NCBI GenBank assembly: GCA_016180645.1
Contig: JACPAV010000035.1
Coordinates: 1 to 34,894, forward strand
DNA: 34,894 bases
Direction of reading: 5' to 3'
DNA from: Nitrospirota bacterium
Lineage (GTDB): Bacteria; JACPQY01
Notes under the pieces: model-generated
Databases searched by the model: none
What the model was told of the DNA's origin: nothing
The model's input: only the letters and a program-made list of their open reading frames with translations
Translations under genes and position numbers: made by a program
Shown: positions 23,247 to 31,778 of the stretch, one piece after another
Layout of the letters: every line of letters starts with the position of its first letter
Numbering within the stretch: the first letter of the stretch is position 1

Positions 23247-24866
23247 GTGGCCACGTACGCCTATCTTAAACGCACCGCGACCGACACGGGTCCCGATTTC
23301 AGCGCGGACGACGTGTTCGGCGAGCTGGCGGAGCACCTGCTGGACTACGGCGATCTCAATTGGGCGCTCGACAAGCTGCTGCGCGAAGGGGTCACCTCGC
23401 CCGAAACGGGGAAGCGCGTCAAGGGCCTCAACCAGATTCTCAAGGACATCGAAAACAAGCTCCGGGAGTATTTCCGGAATTACGACGTCGATCCCGCGCG
23501 GGAGGAACTGGACGAAATGCTCAACGAAATGGTCCGCAAGGCCCTCGATGACCTGGATCGACGGCAGCGGCAATCCCCGGGGGGGGGGGAGGGTTCGAAG
23601 GAGCGCCGGGAGATCGAAGATCGATGGAAACAACTCGCGCAGTCGCCGGCCCAGTTCATCAAGGAGATGGGGTCCGATTCGGATCTCACCCAGGGATCAC
23701 CCGAGGACGCCGGATGGCTCCAAGATCGTCAGGAACAGATCCGCAATTTCGAGGAATTCTACGACGACTACAGCTACCGGTTCCGGGGCCGGCAGCCCCT
23801 TTCGTTGCAGGAAGCGATGGACCTCGTCGATGAAATCCGGAAGCTCGAAGAGATGGAGCGGAATCTGCGCAAAGGAAGCCTCGATCGCGTCGATCAACAG
23901 GCGGTGGACCACGTGGCCGGCGAAGACACCATGAAGGGGTTGTCGTCCTTGAAGGAAATCCGGAAGATGCTCACCGAGAGCGGTCACCTCGTGGAGGAGG
24001 GGTACTACCTCCGACTCACTCCGATGGCCATCCGCAAGATCGCCCAGAAGGCCCTTCGCGACATCTTCTACGGACTGAAGCTCTCCCAGCTCGGGCGGCA
24101 CCCGGTGCGCGGATTCGGCCAGGGACTCGAACTCCAGGAGGACCTCAAAGACTACCAGTATGGCGATGCGTTTCACGTGAACCTCACGGAGACGCTCAAG
24201 CGGAGCCTCGTCTCGGGCGAGTTGAAGCGGGGCCGCATCGGACCGAAGGATTACGTGGTCCACAAGATGGAAAAGCTGAACAAGTTTTCCACGGCGCTCC
24301 TCATCGATATGAGCTGGTCCATGGCTTGGGGCGGAAAGTTCACGGCGGCGAAGAAGGTGGCCCTCGCGCTGGAGCACCTCATCCGGACGCAATTTCCCAC
24401 GGATCGGCTTCATCTGGTTGGGTTTTTCACCTACGCGATCCAGATCAAGTCGAAGGAGCTTCCATTCGCGAATCTGAATCACATCGAGCCGTTCACGAAT
24501 ATGCAGGACGCGCTTCGTCTGGCCTCGAGACTCCTGGAAAAGGACGGGAACGCCAACAAACAGATCATCATGGTGACGGATGGTCAACCCACCGCCTACG
24601 TGCGGGAGGACGGCATGCACATCGAGTGGCCGTATCTCGGGCTGTCCCCGAACGCGTTTTTTTACACGCTCGAAGAAGTGAAGAAGATGACCAAAAAGAA
24701 CATCGTGCTGAACGTATTCATGATCGACGAGAATCCGGCGTTGCGATCGTTTGTAGAGGAGATGGTGAAGATCAATCACGGTCGCGGGCTGTTCACGCGT
24801 CCCGATCAGCTCGGGCGCTACATCATCGTCGACTATATCAAACAGCGATCGAGGTTCGTGAATTGA
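23247..24866 (+). CDS. VWA-domain partner of MoxR ATPase
   Basis: 539 residues from GTG 23247; a TATAAT (23222-23227) lies 19 nt upstream and no good Shine-Dalgarno is seen. The N-terminal about 330 residues are highly charged and helical (e.g. REELDEMLNEMVRKALDDLDRRQRQ). The C-terminal VWA domain has an intact MIDAS: D354-M-S356-W-S358, and MVTDGQPT providing the later Asp. This architecture is that of BchD/CobT-like and MoxR-associated VWA proteins, which dock on the AAA+ ring through the MIDAS metal. An 11-base G tract (23579-23589) encodes PGGG in a flexible linker near residue 113; slippage would shut off the downstream VWA domain. Confidence 0.88.
   Translation: MATYAYLKRTATDTGPDFSADDVFGELAEHLLDYGDLNWALDKLLREGVTSPETGKRVKGLNQILKDIENKLREYFRNYDVDPAREELDEMLNEMVRKALDDLDRRQRQSPGGGEGSKERREIEDRWKQLAQSPAQFIKEMGSDSDLTQGSPEDAGWLQDRQEQIRNFEEFYDDYSYRFRGRQPLSLQEAMDLVDEIRKLEEMERNLRKGSLDRVDQQAVDHVAGEDTMKGLSSLKEIRKMLTESGHLVEEGYYLRLTPMAIRKIAQKALRDIFYGLKLSQLGRHPVRGFGQGLELQEDLKDYQYGDAFHVNLTETLKRSLVSGELKRGRIGPKDYVVHKMEKLNKFSTALLIDMSWSMAWGGKFTAAKKVALALEHLIRTQFPTDRLHLVGFFTYAIQIKSKELPFANLNHIEPFTNMQDALRLASRLLEKDGNANKQIIMVTDGQPTAYVREDGMHIEWPYLGLSPNAFFYTLEEVKKMTKKNIVLNVFMIDENPALRSFVEEMVKINHGRGLFTRPDQLGRYIIVDYIKQRSRFVN
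23579..23589 (+). repeat. Poly-G tract (11) inside the VWA gene
   Basis: Eleven consecutive G in codons for Pro-Gly-Gly-Gly within a charged linker. Tracts of this length are prone to slipped-strand mispairing, and may equally be a sequencing or assembly weak point. Confidence 0.8.
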
Positions 24867-24867
24867 A

Positions 24868-24895
24868 ACGAGTCACGAGCCACGAGCAACGAGCC
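24868..24895 (+). repeat. Four tandem 7-bp units (ACGAGYC type)
   Basis: ACGAGTC, ACGAGCC, ACGAGCA and ACGAGCC follow one another directly after the VWA stop codon. Similar units occur inside the family E repeat near 4936-4950. It fills most of the 38-nt spacer before the rhomboid gene. Confidence 0.65.
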
Positions 24896-24904
24896 CCGCG
24901 ATAG

Positions 24905-25567
24905 GTGATCCCCCTCCGCGACGCCAATCCCACGCGAACGTTCCCCATCGTAACGGTGGGCCTGATCGCCCTGAATGTCCTCGTATTTCTTTATCAGGCG
25001 ATGGGCACGGCCAATCCCCAAGCGTTCGTCATGACGTACGGAGCCATCCCGCGGGTTGTTTTGGGCGCGGGGGCCGCCGCCTACTCCGGAGGTCCGTGGC
25101 CGCCGCTCACGATCCTCACATCGATGTTCCTGCACGGCGGGTTCTTCCACTTGGGTGGAAACATGCTCTACCTGTGGATTTTCGGCGACAACCTGGAGGA
25201 CCGGATGGGGAAGGTCCGGTACGTCGTCTTCTATCTGATCTGCGGCGCGGCGGCGGCGGGGACGCACATTCTCACGGCTCCATCTTCCCCGGTACCGATG
25301 GTGGGGGCGAGCGGCGCGATTTCGGGCGTGCTGGGCGGGTACGTCCTTCTTTTCCCGCGCGCGAAGGTGATGACGCTGTTCTTCTGGGGCTGGTTCACGC
25401 GGATCGTACCGCTCCCCGCCGTGTGGGTCCTGGGCATCTGGTTTCTCATGCAGGTGTTAAACGGCCTGCCGTCCCTCGCCTTCGCGAACATGGGCGGCGT
25501 GGCATGGTTCGCCCACGTCGGCGGCTTCATCGCCGGCTTCCTCCTCGTCCGCCTCTTCGCCCGGTAG
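24905..25567 (+). CDS. Rhomboid-family intramembrane serine protease
   Basis: 220 residues, start GTG 24905. Six membrane helices carry the rhomboid signatures: HGGFFHLGGNMLYLW (the H-x-x-x-N oxyanion region), GASGAISGVLGGY with nucleophile S136, and FAHVGGFIAGF with catalytic H204. The enzyme would cleave transmembrane substrates within the inner membrane. It follows the VWA gene after 38 nt and may be co-transcribed, though this spacer holds a tandem repeat. The substrate is unknown. Confidence 0.93.
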   Translation: MIPLRDANPTRTFPIVTVGLIALNVLVFLYQAMGTANPQAFVMTYGAIPRVVLGAGAAAYSGGPWPPLTILTSMFLHGGFFHLGGNMLYLWIFGDNLEDRMGKVRYVVFYLICGAAAAGTHILTAPSSPVPMVGASGAISGVLGGYVLLFPRAKVMTLFFWGWFTRIVPLPAVWVLGIWFLMQVLNGLPSLAFANMGGVAWFAHVGGFIAGFLLVRLFAR

Positions 25568-25581
25568 CGGAGCCGGAGCTC

Positions 25582-25794
25582 TTACCGCAGGTCGTGAAAG
25601 TGGTTCTGGGGCACGGGCCGGCCATGGGCCGGCAAGGACTCAATGTGCAGCCGGATCGCCTCCCGGATGTTGCGCTTGGCTTCCTCAATCGTCTTTCCGT
25701 TGCTGAAGCAGCCGGGAAGCGCGGGGGAAGGGGCAGAGTATCCCTCGTCCTCGGCCTCTTTCTCGATAACGATTTCGAACGAGAAGTACCTCAT
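25582..25794 (-). CDS. HicB-like antitoxin-family protein (no HicA beside it)
   Basis: 70 residues from ATG 25794 (MRYFSFEIVIEKEAEDEGY). The sequence matches the HicB partial RNase H-like fold: EGYSAPSPALPGCFSNGKTIEEAKRNIREAIRLHIES. A CATAAT hexamer sits 7 nt upstream of the ATG on the minus strand, implying a leaderless transcript; the longer in-frame start at 25830 is therefore not preferred. A C-terminal DNA-binding domain is absent, as in many short HicB proteins. No hicA toxin gene is visible on either side, so it may be an orphan antitoxin or act in another role. It is convergent with the rhomboid gene (14-nt gap). Confidence 0.8.
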   Translation of the reverse strand: MRYFSFEIVIEKEAEDEGYSAPSPALPGCFSNGKTIEEAKRNIREAIRLHIESLPAHGRPVPQNHFHDLR

Positions 25795-25975
25795 GGGCGG
25801 CATTATGCCAGACGGGGGACCCGCAGGCACGAGGCATCGCTTTGCTCAGCCGTGACAATTGCTGGCACTCGCTTTCTCCACTTCCATGCTCGTGCGATTG
25901 TTACCGCCGCGTCGAACAAGGTCGTATGAGCGCCGAAGCTGTGGTTTCCCAAACGGCGATGCTACAATGTGTCCG

Positions 25976-26200
25976 ATGAGAGCAACTCGGCAGGCACAAT
26001 TCCAACGCAAATACAGGGTGATCTACATGCCTGTCAGAGGTGGCGGGTACAGTGCATTCTTCCCTGCTTTCCCGGAGATCACGCGGTTTGGTATCCAAGT
26101 CTGCGTGCCTGCAAGAAGGCAGCTCGGGAGGCCATCGCTCTCCATTTGGAAGGCCTGGTGCTGCTGGGGGAAAAAGCCTCTCCTGATCCCCGGCTGATCC
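25976..26200 (+). pseudogene. HicB-like antitoxin remnant, frameshifted
   Basis: From ATG 25976 the reading frame gives QFQRKYRVIYMPVRGGGY and SAFFPAFPEITRFG, clearly HicB-like, then loses similarity; the continuation SLRACKKAAREAIALHLEG and LVLLGEKASPDP is in the +1 frame, so one indel lies near 26090-26100. TACAAT (25963-25968) is 7 nt before the ATG. The 3' end runs into the family A repeat at 26201 (codons for EPLTECR derive from the repeat end). It could be a real pseudogene or a sequencing error. The protein differs from the HicB at 25582, so the two are not a recent duplication. Confidence 0.72.
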
Positions 26201-26308
26201 AAGAGCCTCTGACAGAATGCCGATTCGTAGGGGAGCATCTTCAGATGCTCCCTCTTGTCGGGAGGGTCTGAAGACCCTCCGCTACGCATTCTGTTAGACG
26301 CACTAAAT
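26201..26308. repeat. REP/MITE-like element, family A copy 2
   Basis: Inverted ends (AGAGCCTCTGACAGAATGC at 26202-26220, and ATTCTGTTAG with flanking at 26288-26308) enclose GTAG, hairpin GGGAGCATCT-TC-AGATGCTCCC, linker TCTTGTC, hairpin GGAGGGTCT-GA-AGACCCTCC, CTAC. It is nearly identical to the copy at 34799 and is in reverse orientation to the copy at 432. It abuts the 3' end of the hicB remnant. Confidence 0.8.
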
Positions 26309-26346
26309 AGCCCCGGCGCGGGATTTGATCGGGACGCGGGTTTCAG

Positions 26347-26375
26347 TTGACAGGAACGTTTCGCGGGCGTACATG
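26347..26375 (+). promoter_or_regulatory. Possible promoter upstream of kdsB
   Basis: TTGACA (26347-26352), 17-nt spacer, TACATG (26370-26375). Perfect -35 but a weak -10. It would give a leader of about 100 nt before the kdsB start. Confidence 0.35.
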
Positions 26376-26483
26376 GTAGGTCCGTGACGCGCCCCGCAGG
26401 TAACACGGAAAGTTCAGCGGGGCAGGAGTCGCTCGTTTCCATTCCAAACATTCCCGGTTTTCAACGGTTCCAGTGTGCAAGGC

Positions 26484-27212
26484 ATGAATAGGGGCGGCGT
26501 GGACGTCGTCGGGGTGATTCCCGCGCGGTATTCATCCAAGCGGCTCCCCGGCAAACCCCTCCGGAAAATTCTGGGACGCCCCCTCATTGAATTCGTTTAC
26601 CGGAACGCCAAGGGGGTCGCGCGTTTCAAACAGCTCATCATCGCCACGGACAACGACGAAATCGCCAAAGTGGCCAAGGCGTTCGGCGCCGATGTGATGA
26701 TGACCTCCCCCGATCATCAGAGCGGAACGGACCGCGTGGCCGAGGTCGCCCAGAAGGTGAAGGCCGATCTTTACGTCAACATTCAAGGGGATGAGCCGCT
26801 GCTCACCGCCGAATCCATCGACACGGTGATCGACGCCCTGCTCGATGAAGCTCTCGCGCCCATGGCCACGATCAAGGTCTCGATGAACGGCCTGCAAAAG
26901 GCCCAGAACCCGAACGTCGTGAAAGTCGTGGTGGACGAACACGACTACGCGCTGTATTTTTCACGATCGACGATCCCTTTTCAGGGAAAGGTTTTCAAAC
27001 ATATCGGACTGTACGGCTACCATCGGGAGTTTCTGCTGAACTTCACGTCGTGGGCGCCGACGCCGCTCGAACAGGCGGAACGGCTTGAGCAGCTCCGCGC
27101 CCTCGAAAAAGGGCACCGGATCAAGGTCCCCACGGTGAAGCAGGACTCGGTGAGCGTCGATACGTTCGAAGACCTGATTTTCGTCGAAAAAATCGTCCGC
27201 GATTTGACTTGA
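26484..27212 (+). CDS. kdsB: 3-deoxy-manno-octulosonate cytidylyltransferase (CMP-KDO synthetase)
   Basis: About 242 residues from ATG 26484 (GTG 26475 and GTG 26499, the latter with AGGGG 4 nt upstream, are alternatives; E. coli KdsB is 248 residues). The N-terminal nucleotide-binding motif IPARYSSKRLPGKPL, followed by ATDNDEIAKVAKAFGADV, TSPDHQSGTDRVAEV and VNIQGDEPLL, is diagnostic. It activates KDO with CTP for lipid A-core synthesis in the cytoplasm, direct evidence for an LPS-bearing Gram-negative cell. pyrG, which makes CTP, follows 60 nt downstream on the same strand, a common and metabolically sensible arrangement. Confidence 0.95.
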   Translation: MNRGGVDVVGVIPARYSSKRLPGKPLRKILGRPLIEFVYRNAKGVARFKQLIIATDNDEIAKVAKAFGADVMMTSPDHQSGTDRVAEVAQKVKADLYVNIQGDEPLLTAESIDTVIDALLDEALAPMATIKVSMNGLQKAQNPNVVKVVVDEHDYALYFSRSTIPFQGKVFKHIGLYGYHREFLLNFTSWAPTPLEQAERLEQLRALEKGHRIKVPTVKQDSVSVDTFEDLIFVEKIVRDLT

Positions 27213-27237
27213 GCGCCCGGCTCGCACGGAGTAGAAT
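27209..27237 (+). promoter_or_regulatory. Putative promoter of pyrG
   Basis: TTGAGC (27209-27214), 17-nt spacer, TAGAAT (27232-27237), at the very end of kdsB. The predicted leader (from about 27244) includes GGAGG at 27263-27267, 5 nt before the ATG, so this gene has a conventional Shine-Dalgarno. Confidence 0.45.
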
Positions 27238-27248
27238 GATGCACTTGA

Positions 27249-28928
<1,680 letters not shown>

Positions 28929-28986
28929 ATTGCTCGCCTTCCTGGCTCGCGTACATCCGGACATCTGCGGACATCTGGCAGACATC

Positions 28987-29045
28987 TGGGGACAGTATAC
29001 TAATTTCGGAAAAGTTGATCCTGAAGAATTAGTATACTGTCCCCA
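28987..29045. repeat. Perfect inverted repeat (19-bp arms) with flanking GGACATCTG repeats
   Basis: TGGGGACAGTATACTAATT (28987-29005) and its exact complement (29027-29045) flank a 21-nt loop. Just upstream, GGACATCTG-type units recur three times (about 28957-28990). GGGGACAGTATACT palindromes are familiar to me as repeats scattered through uncultured bacterial genomes, often beside RAYT-like transposases; none is present here. Being 58 nt past the pyrG stop, it could also end transcription. Confidence 0.75.
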
Positions 29046-29331
29046 GAGTTTCCCCGCACGATGAGGGGCTTGTTCACGAAGTCGTAGAAGGATTGCATAG
29101 CCGCTGCGGCTGTGAAAGTCTGTATCCGGTGTGGAGCATTACTATGCCCCCCTTCCATGAGTCGCTTTTACCATGAATGCCGTTGGGCTGCGACGGCGGG
29201 TTCCACTGGAGTTTACCGATTCTCCCTCGTGCCCAACGGGGCGTGAGCATTCGGTCTGCGACCGTCTCATTGAGGCTAAACCTCGACAGCGGCTATCGAG
29301 GTCTAGCCTCCGGACCGGAGTGGTTGGGTTT
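29046..29331. other. Non-coding spacer with one strong hairpin
   Basis: No convincing gene is seen between the palindrome and the 3' end of the four-helix gene. The one clear structure is GAGGCTAAACCTCGA (29272-29286) against TCGAGGTCTAGCCTC (29296-29310), a 15-bp stem with one mismatch and a 9-nt loop, plausible as a bidirectional terminator or another short repeat. A short frame at 29158 (MSRFYHECRW.., 29 codons) has no supporting signal. Confidence 0.5.
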
Positions 29332-30087
29332 TCAAATTCTGGAGACGCCTTTGCATTCGGGATAGGCCGAACAGCCCCAGAATTGACCGCCTTGGTTCTT
29401 CCCGGTCTTGGCGGTGCGCAGAACCGTCGGTTTTCCGCATTGGGGGCAGGGCGGGATGTGATCGGTCGGATCAGACCGATCGGACGGATCACCTTTCTTC
29501 CTTTCGCGTTCCGCGAGGCGGGCTGCGGCAAGCAGTTCGCTGTAACCGCCTCCCTCGACAAACCGCTTTTCAAGCGCGGCGATCTCCCGGTCAAGCAGAA
29601 AGTTGGCCTGGTGAATCAGGCAGATGACCGCATTTGCGCGCACGGCAGGGTCATCATGCTCCAACCAACGCCCGTAGAGAGACCGGCGCTCTGGGTCGGT
29701 CAGATCTGTCAGATCGGACTGATCTGACCGACCACGTTTGAAAGTCTGCGGTACTTGGCGAACGGCGAGGGCCTCGGGGCCATCCGGCGTCCACTGCTGC
29801 AATCGGCGGTGACGCAGGAAGTCTTCGTAATCCAGAAGCAGTTCCTCCAGACTGGCGCGCGCAACGTTGAGCAGGCGCAATTCTGTTTGCGAGGAGGTGG
29901 CGGCGGCGCGGCTTCCCTCGGCGATGTTCTGGCGTCCGGAGCGGGCGGCCTGGACCATCTGATCCACCGTGCGGGAACGGTGGTCAAGGACTTTCTCGCA
30001 AAACCAGTAGGTCGCGTCGTAAATGAGGGTGGCCGTTTGGAAACTGCACGTCGAGCGATATCCGCCGCTGGGTCTCAGTTTTCCCAT
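29332..30087 (-). CDS. Four-helix-bundle suffix-domain protein with C4 zinc ribbon
   Basis: 251 residues, ATG 30087 with GGGGGAA upstream. The N-terminal region (about 15-110) resembles the four-helix bundle of proteins encoded in 23S rRNA intervening sequences (VDQMVQAARSGRQNIAEGSRA, ELRLLNVARASLEELLLDYEDFL). A longer C-terminal part adds a helical segment and a topoisomerase I-type zinc ribbon with C214, C217, C239 and C245 (CPQCGKP, WGCSAYPEC). Two Ser-Asp/Thr-Asp linkers (about 119-132 and 199-210) are encoded by GATC-rich palindromes, including 13-bp arms at 29694-29706 and 29721-29733. Function unknown; nucleic-acid binding is inferred from the zinc ribbon. Confidence 0.8.
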   Translation of the reverse strand: MGKLRPSGGYRSTCSFQTATLIYDATYWFCEKVLDHRSRTVDQMVQAARSGRQNIAEGSRAAATSSQTELRLLNVARASLEELLLDYEDFLRHRRLQQWTPDGPEALAVRQVPQTFKRGRSDQSDLTDLTDPERRSLYGRWLEHDDPAVRANAVICLIHQANFLLDREIAALEKRFVEGGGYSELLAAARLAERERKKGDPSDRSDPTDHIPPCPQCGKPTVLRTAKTGKNQGGQFWGCSAYPECKGVSRI

Positions 30088-30157
30088 GATTCCCCCGTTC
30101 TCAAGGTTCTGTCTACCACGGATCGGATCCCCTTGGAAATTGTAGCGCGGGATTTGC

Positions 30158-30187
30158 TTGTAGAGGCGCGTTCGCCGTGCGCATAAT
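30158..30187 (+). promoter_or_regulatory. Promoter of the cheR-plsC-like operon
   Basis: TTGTAG (30158-30163), 18-nt spacer, CATAAT (30182-30187), then 8 nt to ATG 30196. The predicted start site falls at or within 2 nt of the start codon, implying a leaderless mRNA. Confidence 0.5.
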
Positions 30188-30195
30188 GCCCCCTC

Positions 30196-31056
30196 ATGGT
30201 TTCACCCACGCGGGCACGGCTCGGGCACAAGGCCTTCGAGTTCTTCAAGGAACTGGTCTACGAGGAGACCGGCATCTCGCTGGGGCCGGAGAAACGATAC
30301 CTGCTGGAAGCGCGACTCCAGAAGCGCCTGAGCGAATTCGAGTTTGATCAGTTCGATTCGTACATCCAGTGGCTGAAGTCCCGCGAGCATTCGCGGGATG
30401 AAATCGACCTCCTGATTGAAACCGTCACGGTGGGGGAAACAAGTTTCTTCCGGCACGCCGCGCATTTTCGCATCCTCAAGGAGATCGTGTTTCCAGCGTT
30501 GGCCGCGGGGCTGCCTCGAAAGGACAACACGCTCAGGCTGTGGAGCGCCGGGTGCAGCACGGGAGAGGAGGCCTACAGTCTGGCGATGGCGTTCTTCGAA
30601 ACGGGTCTGCCCTCACGCGGCTGGAGAATCAAAGTGTTCGCAACGGACATTTCTCGCAATTCCATTCGTCACGCCCAAGGGGGAGTGTACAAACTGTCCT
30701 CCTTCAAGAACACGCCCGACGTGTACACCCAAAAGTACTTCAGCCGAAAGGATGACCAGTTCATTCTTCGGCCGGACATCCGGACGGCGGTGACCTTCAG
30801 CCGGATGAATCTCCTCGAAGTCCGGAAGGTACGGCTCCTCCCCTCGATGGACGTTGTGTTCTGCCGCAACGTTCTCATGTATTTCGACGCGAAGTCCCGG
30901 AAGTCTGGAATGGACCTCATCATGGACCGTCTCCGGCCCGGCGGCTACCTCTTCCTCGGCCACCAGGAGACGCTTCATTCCAAACATCCGCAGATCCGTT
31001 CGGAGGATATCGGCAGCGTCTTGGTCTATCGGAGGCTTGTGGACGGCCATGACTGA
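30196..31056 (+). CDS. CheR-type protein-glutamate methyltransferase
   Basis: 286 residues. N-terminal CheR helical domain (FEFFKELVYEETGISLGPEKRYLLEARL; LKSREHSRDEIDLLIETVTVGETSFFRHAAHF) and the SAM-binding domain with LRLWSAGCSTGEEAYSLAM and DVVFCRNVLMYFD. It should methylate glutamates of chemoreceptor-like proteins using SAM. No receptor, CheA, CheW or CheB gene lies in the window, so it is a stand-alone cheR here. Its stop overlaps the downstream acyltransferase start by 8 nt. Confidence 0.93.
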   Translation: MVSPTRARLGHKAFEFFKELVYEETGISLGPEKRYLLEARLQKRLSEFEFDQFDSYIQWLKSREHSRDEIDLLIETVTVGETSFFRHAAHFRILKEIVFPALAAGLPRKDNTLRLWSAGCSTGEEAYSLAMAFFETGLPSRGWRIKVFATDISRNSIRHAQGGVYKLSSFKNTPDVYTQKYFSRKDDQFILRPDIRTAVTFSRMNLLEVRKVRLLPSMDVVFCRNVLMYFDAKSRKSGMDLIMDRLRPGGYLFLGHQETLHSKHPQIRSEDIGSVLVYRRLVDGHD

Positions 31057-31777
31057 ACGAATCACGACCACCCTGCGTTCCCTTCTCGTGTTCGCCTTCA
31101 TCTACATCATCACGATCTACTTCTCATCACTCTACGTAATCTTGTCTCTGTTCGACCGGCGGGGCCGCATCGTCGATTGGGTGCACCGAAGCTGGTCCCG
31201 CCTGGCCCTGGGCGCTTCGAGAGTGCGAGTGCGGATGGACGGGCACGAACAATTGCGCGCGGGCCGGAGCTACATCATCATCGCCAATCATCAGGGATTC
31301 TTCGACATCTGGTCGCTGCTGTCGGAGTTTCCGCTCCCCGTACGCATGGTGTTCAAGAAGGAATTGCTCCTCATCCCCATCTTCGGCACGGCCCTCAAAC
31401 GCGGCGGTCACATTTGCGTCGATCGCTCGAATCGATCCCAGGCCGTGGAACAGCTCAAACGGGGGAGGGACAAGGTGATGAGTGTCGGGGCTTCGCTTCT
31501 GTTCTTTGCGGAAGGGACTCGAAGCAAAGACGGCTTGATCGGTCCCTTCAAAAAGGGCGGGATCATCACGGCGATGGATATGGGACTGCCGATCCTTCCG
31601 ATTGCGATCCGGGGGAGCTACGAGATTCTCCAGAAGAAGAGCATGGTCATCCGGCCCGGAGTGGTTCGCATCCGAGTGCTCCCGGAAATCCCCATCGAAG
31701 GATGGACGCATGATCGGAAGGACGAATTGACCGCCTTGGTGCGCGAGCGTATCGTCACCGCATTCGAGAAACTGTGA
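31049..31777 (+). CDS. plsC: 1-acyl-sn-glycerol-3-phosphate acyltransferase (PlsC family)
   Basis: 242 residues from ATG 31049 (MTERITTT), which overlaps the cheR stop; longer upstream frames are inside cheR. An N-terminal membrane helix (about 11-34) precedes the acyltransferase domain with block I N80-H81-x4-D86 (NHQGFFD), the glycerol-phosphate-binding block FAEGTRS (E155-R158) and the later IPIAIRGSYEIL. It acylates lysophosphatidate at the inner membrane, giving phosphatidate. The neighbouring MmgE/PrpD gene starts 1 nt after its stop. A specialised lyso-lipid acyltransferase cannot be excluded. Confidence 0.92.
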   Translation: MTERITTTLRSLLVFAFIYIITIYFSSLYVILSLFDRRGRIVDWVHRSWSRLALGASRVRVRMDGHEQLRAGRSYIIIANHQGFFDIWSLLSEFPLPVRMVFKKELLLIPIFGTALKRGGHICVDRSNRSQAVEQLKRGRDKVMSVGASLLFFAEGTRSKDGLIGPFKKGGIITAMDMGLPILPIAIRGSYEILQKKSMVIRPGVVRIRVLPEIPIEGWTHDRKDELTALVRERIVTAFEKL

Positions 31778-31778
31778 A

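Noticed and set aside
29158-29247. Short frame MSRFYHECRW as a transposase remnant next to the palindrome
   Set aside because: 29 codons without any RAYT or IS200 motif such as the HUH pair; similarity is only superficial.
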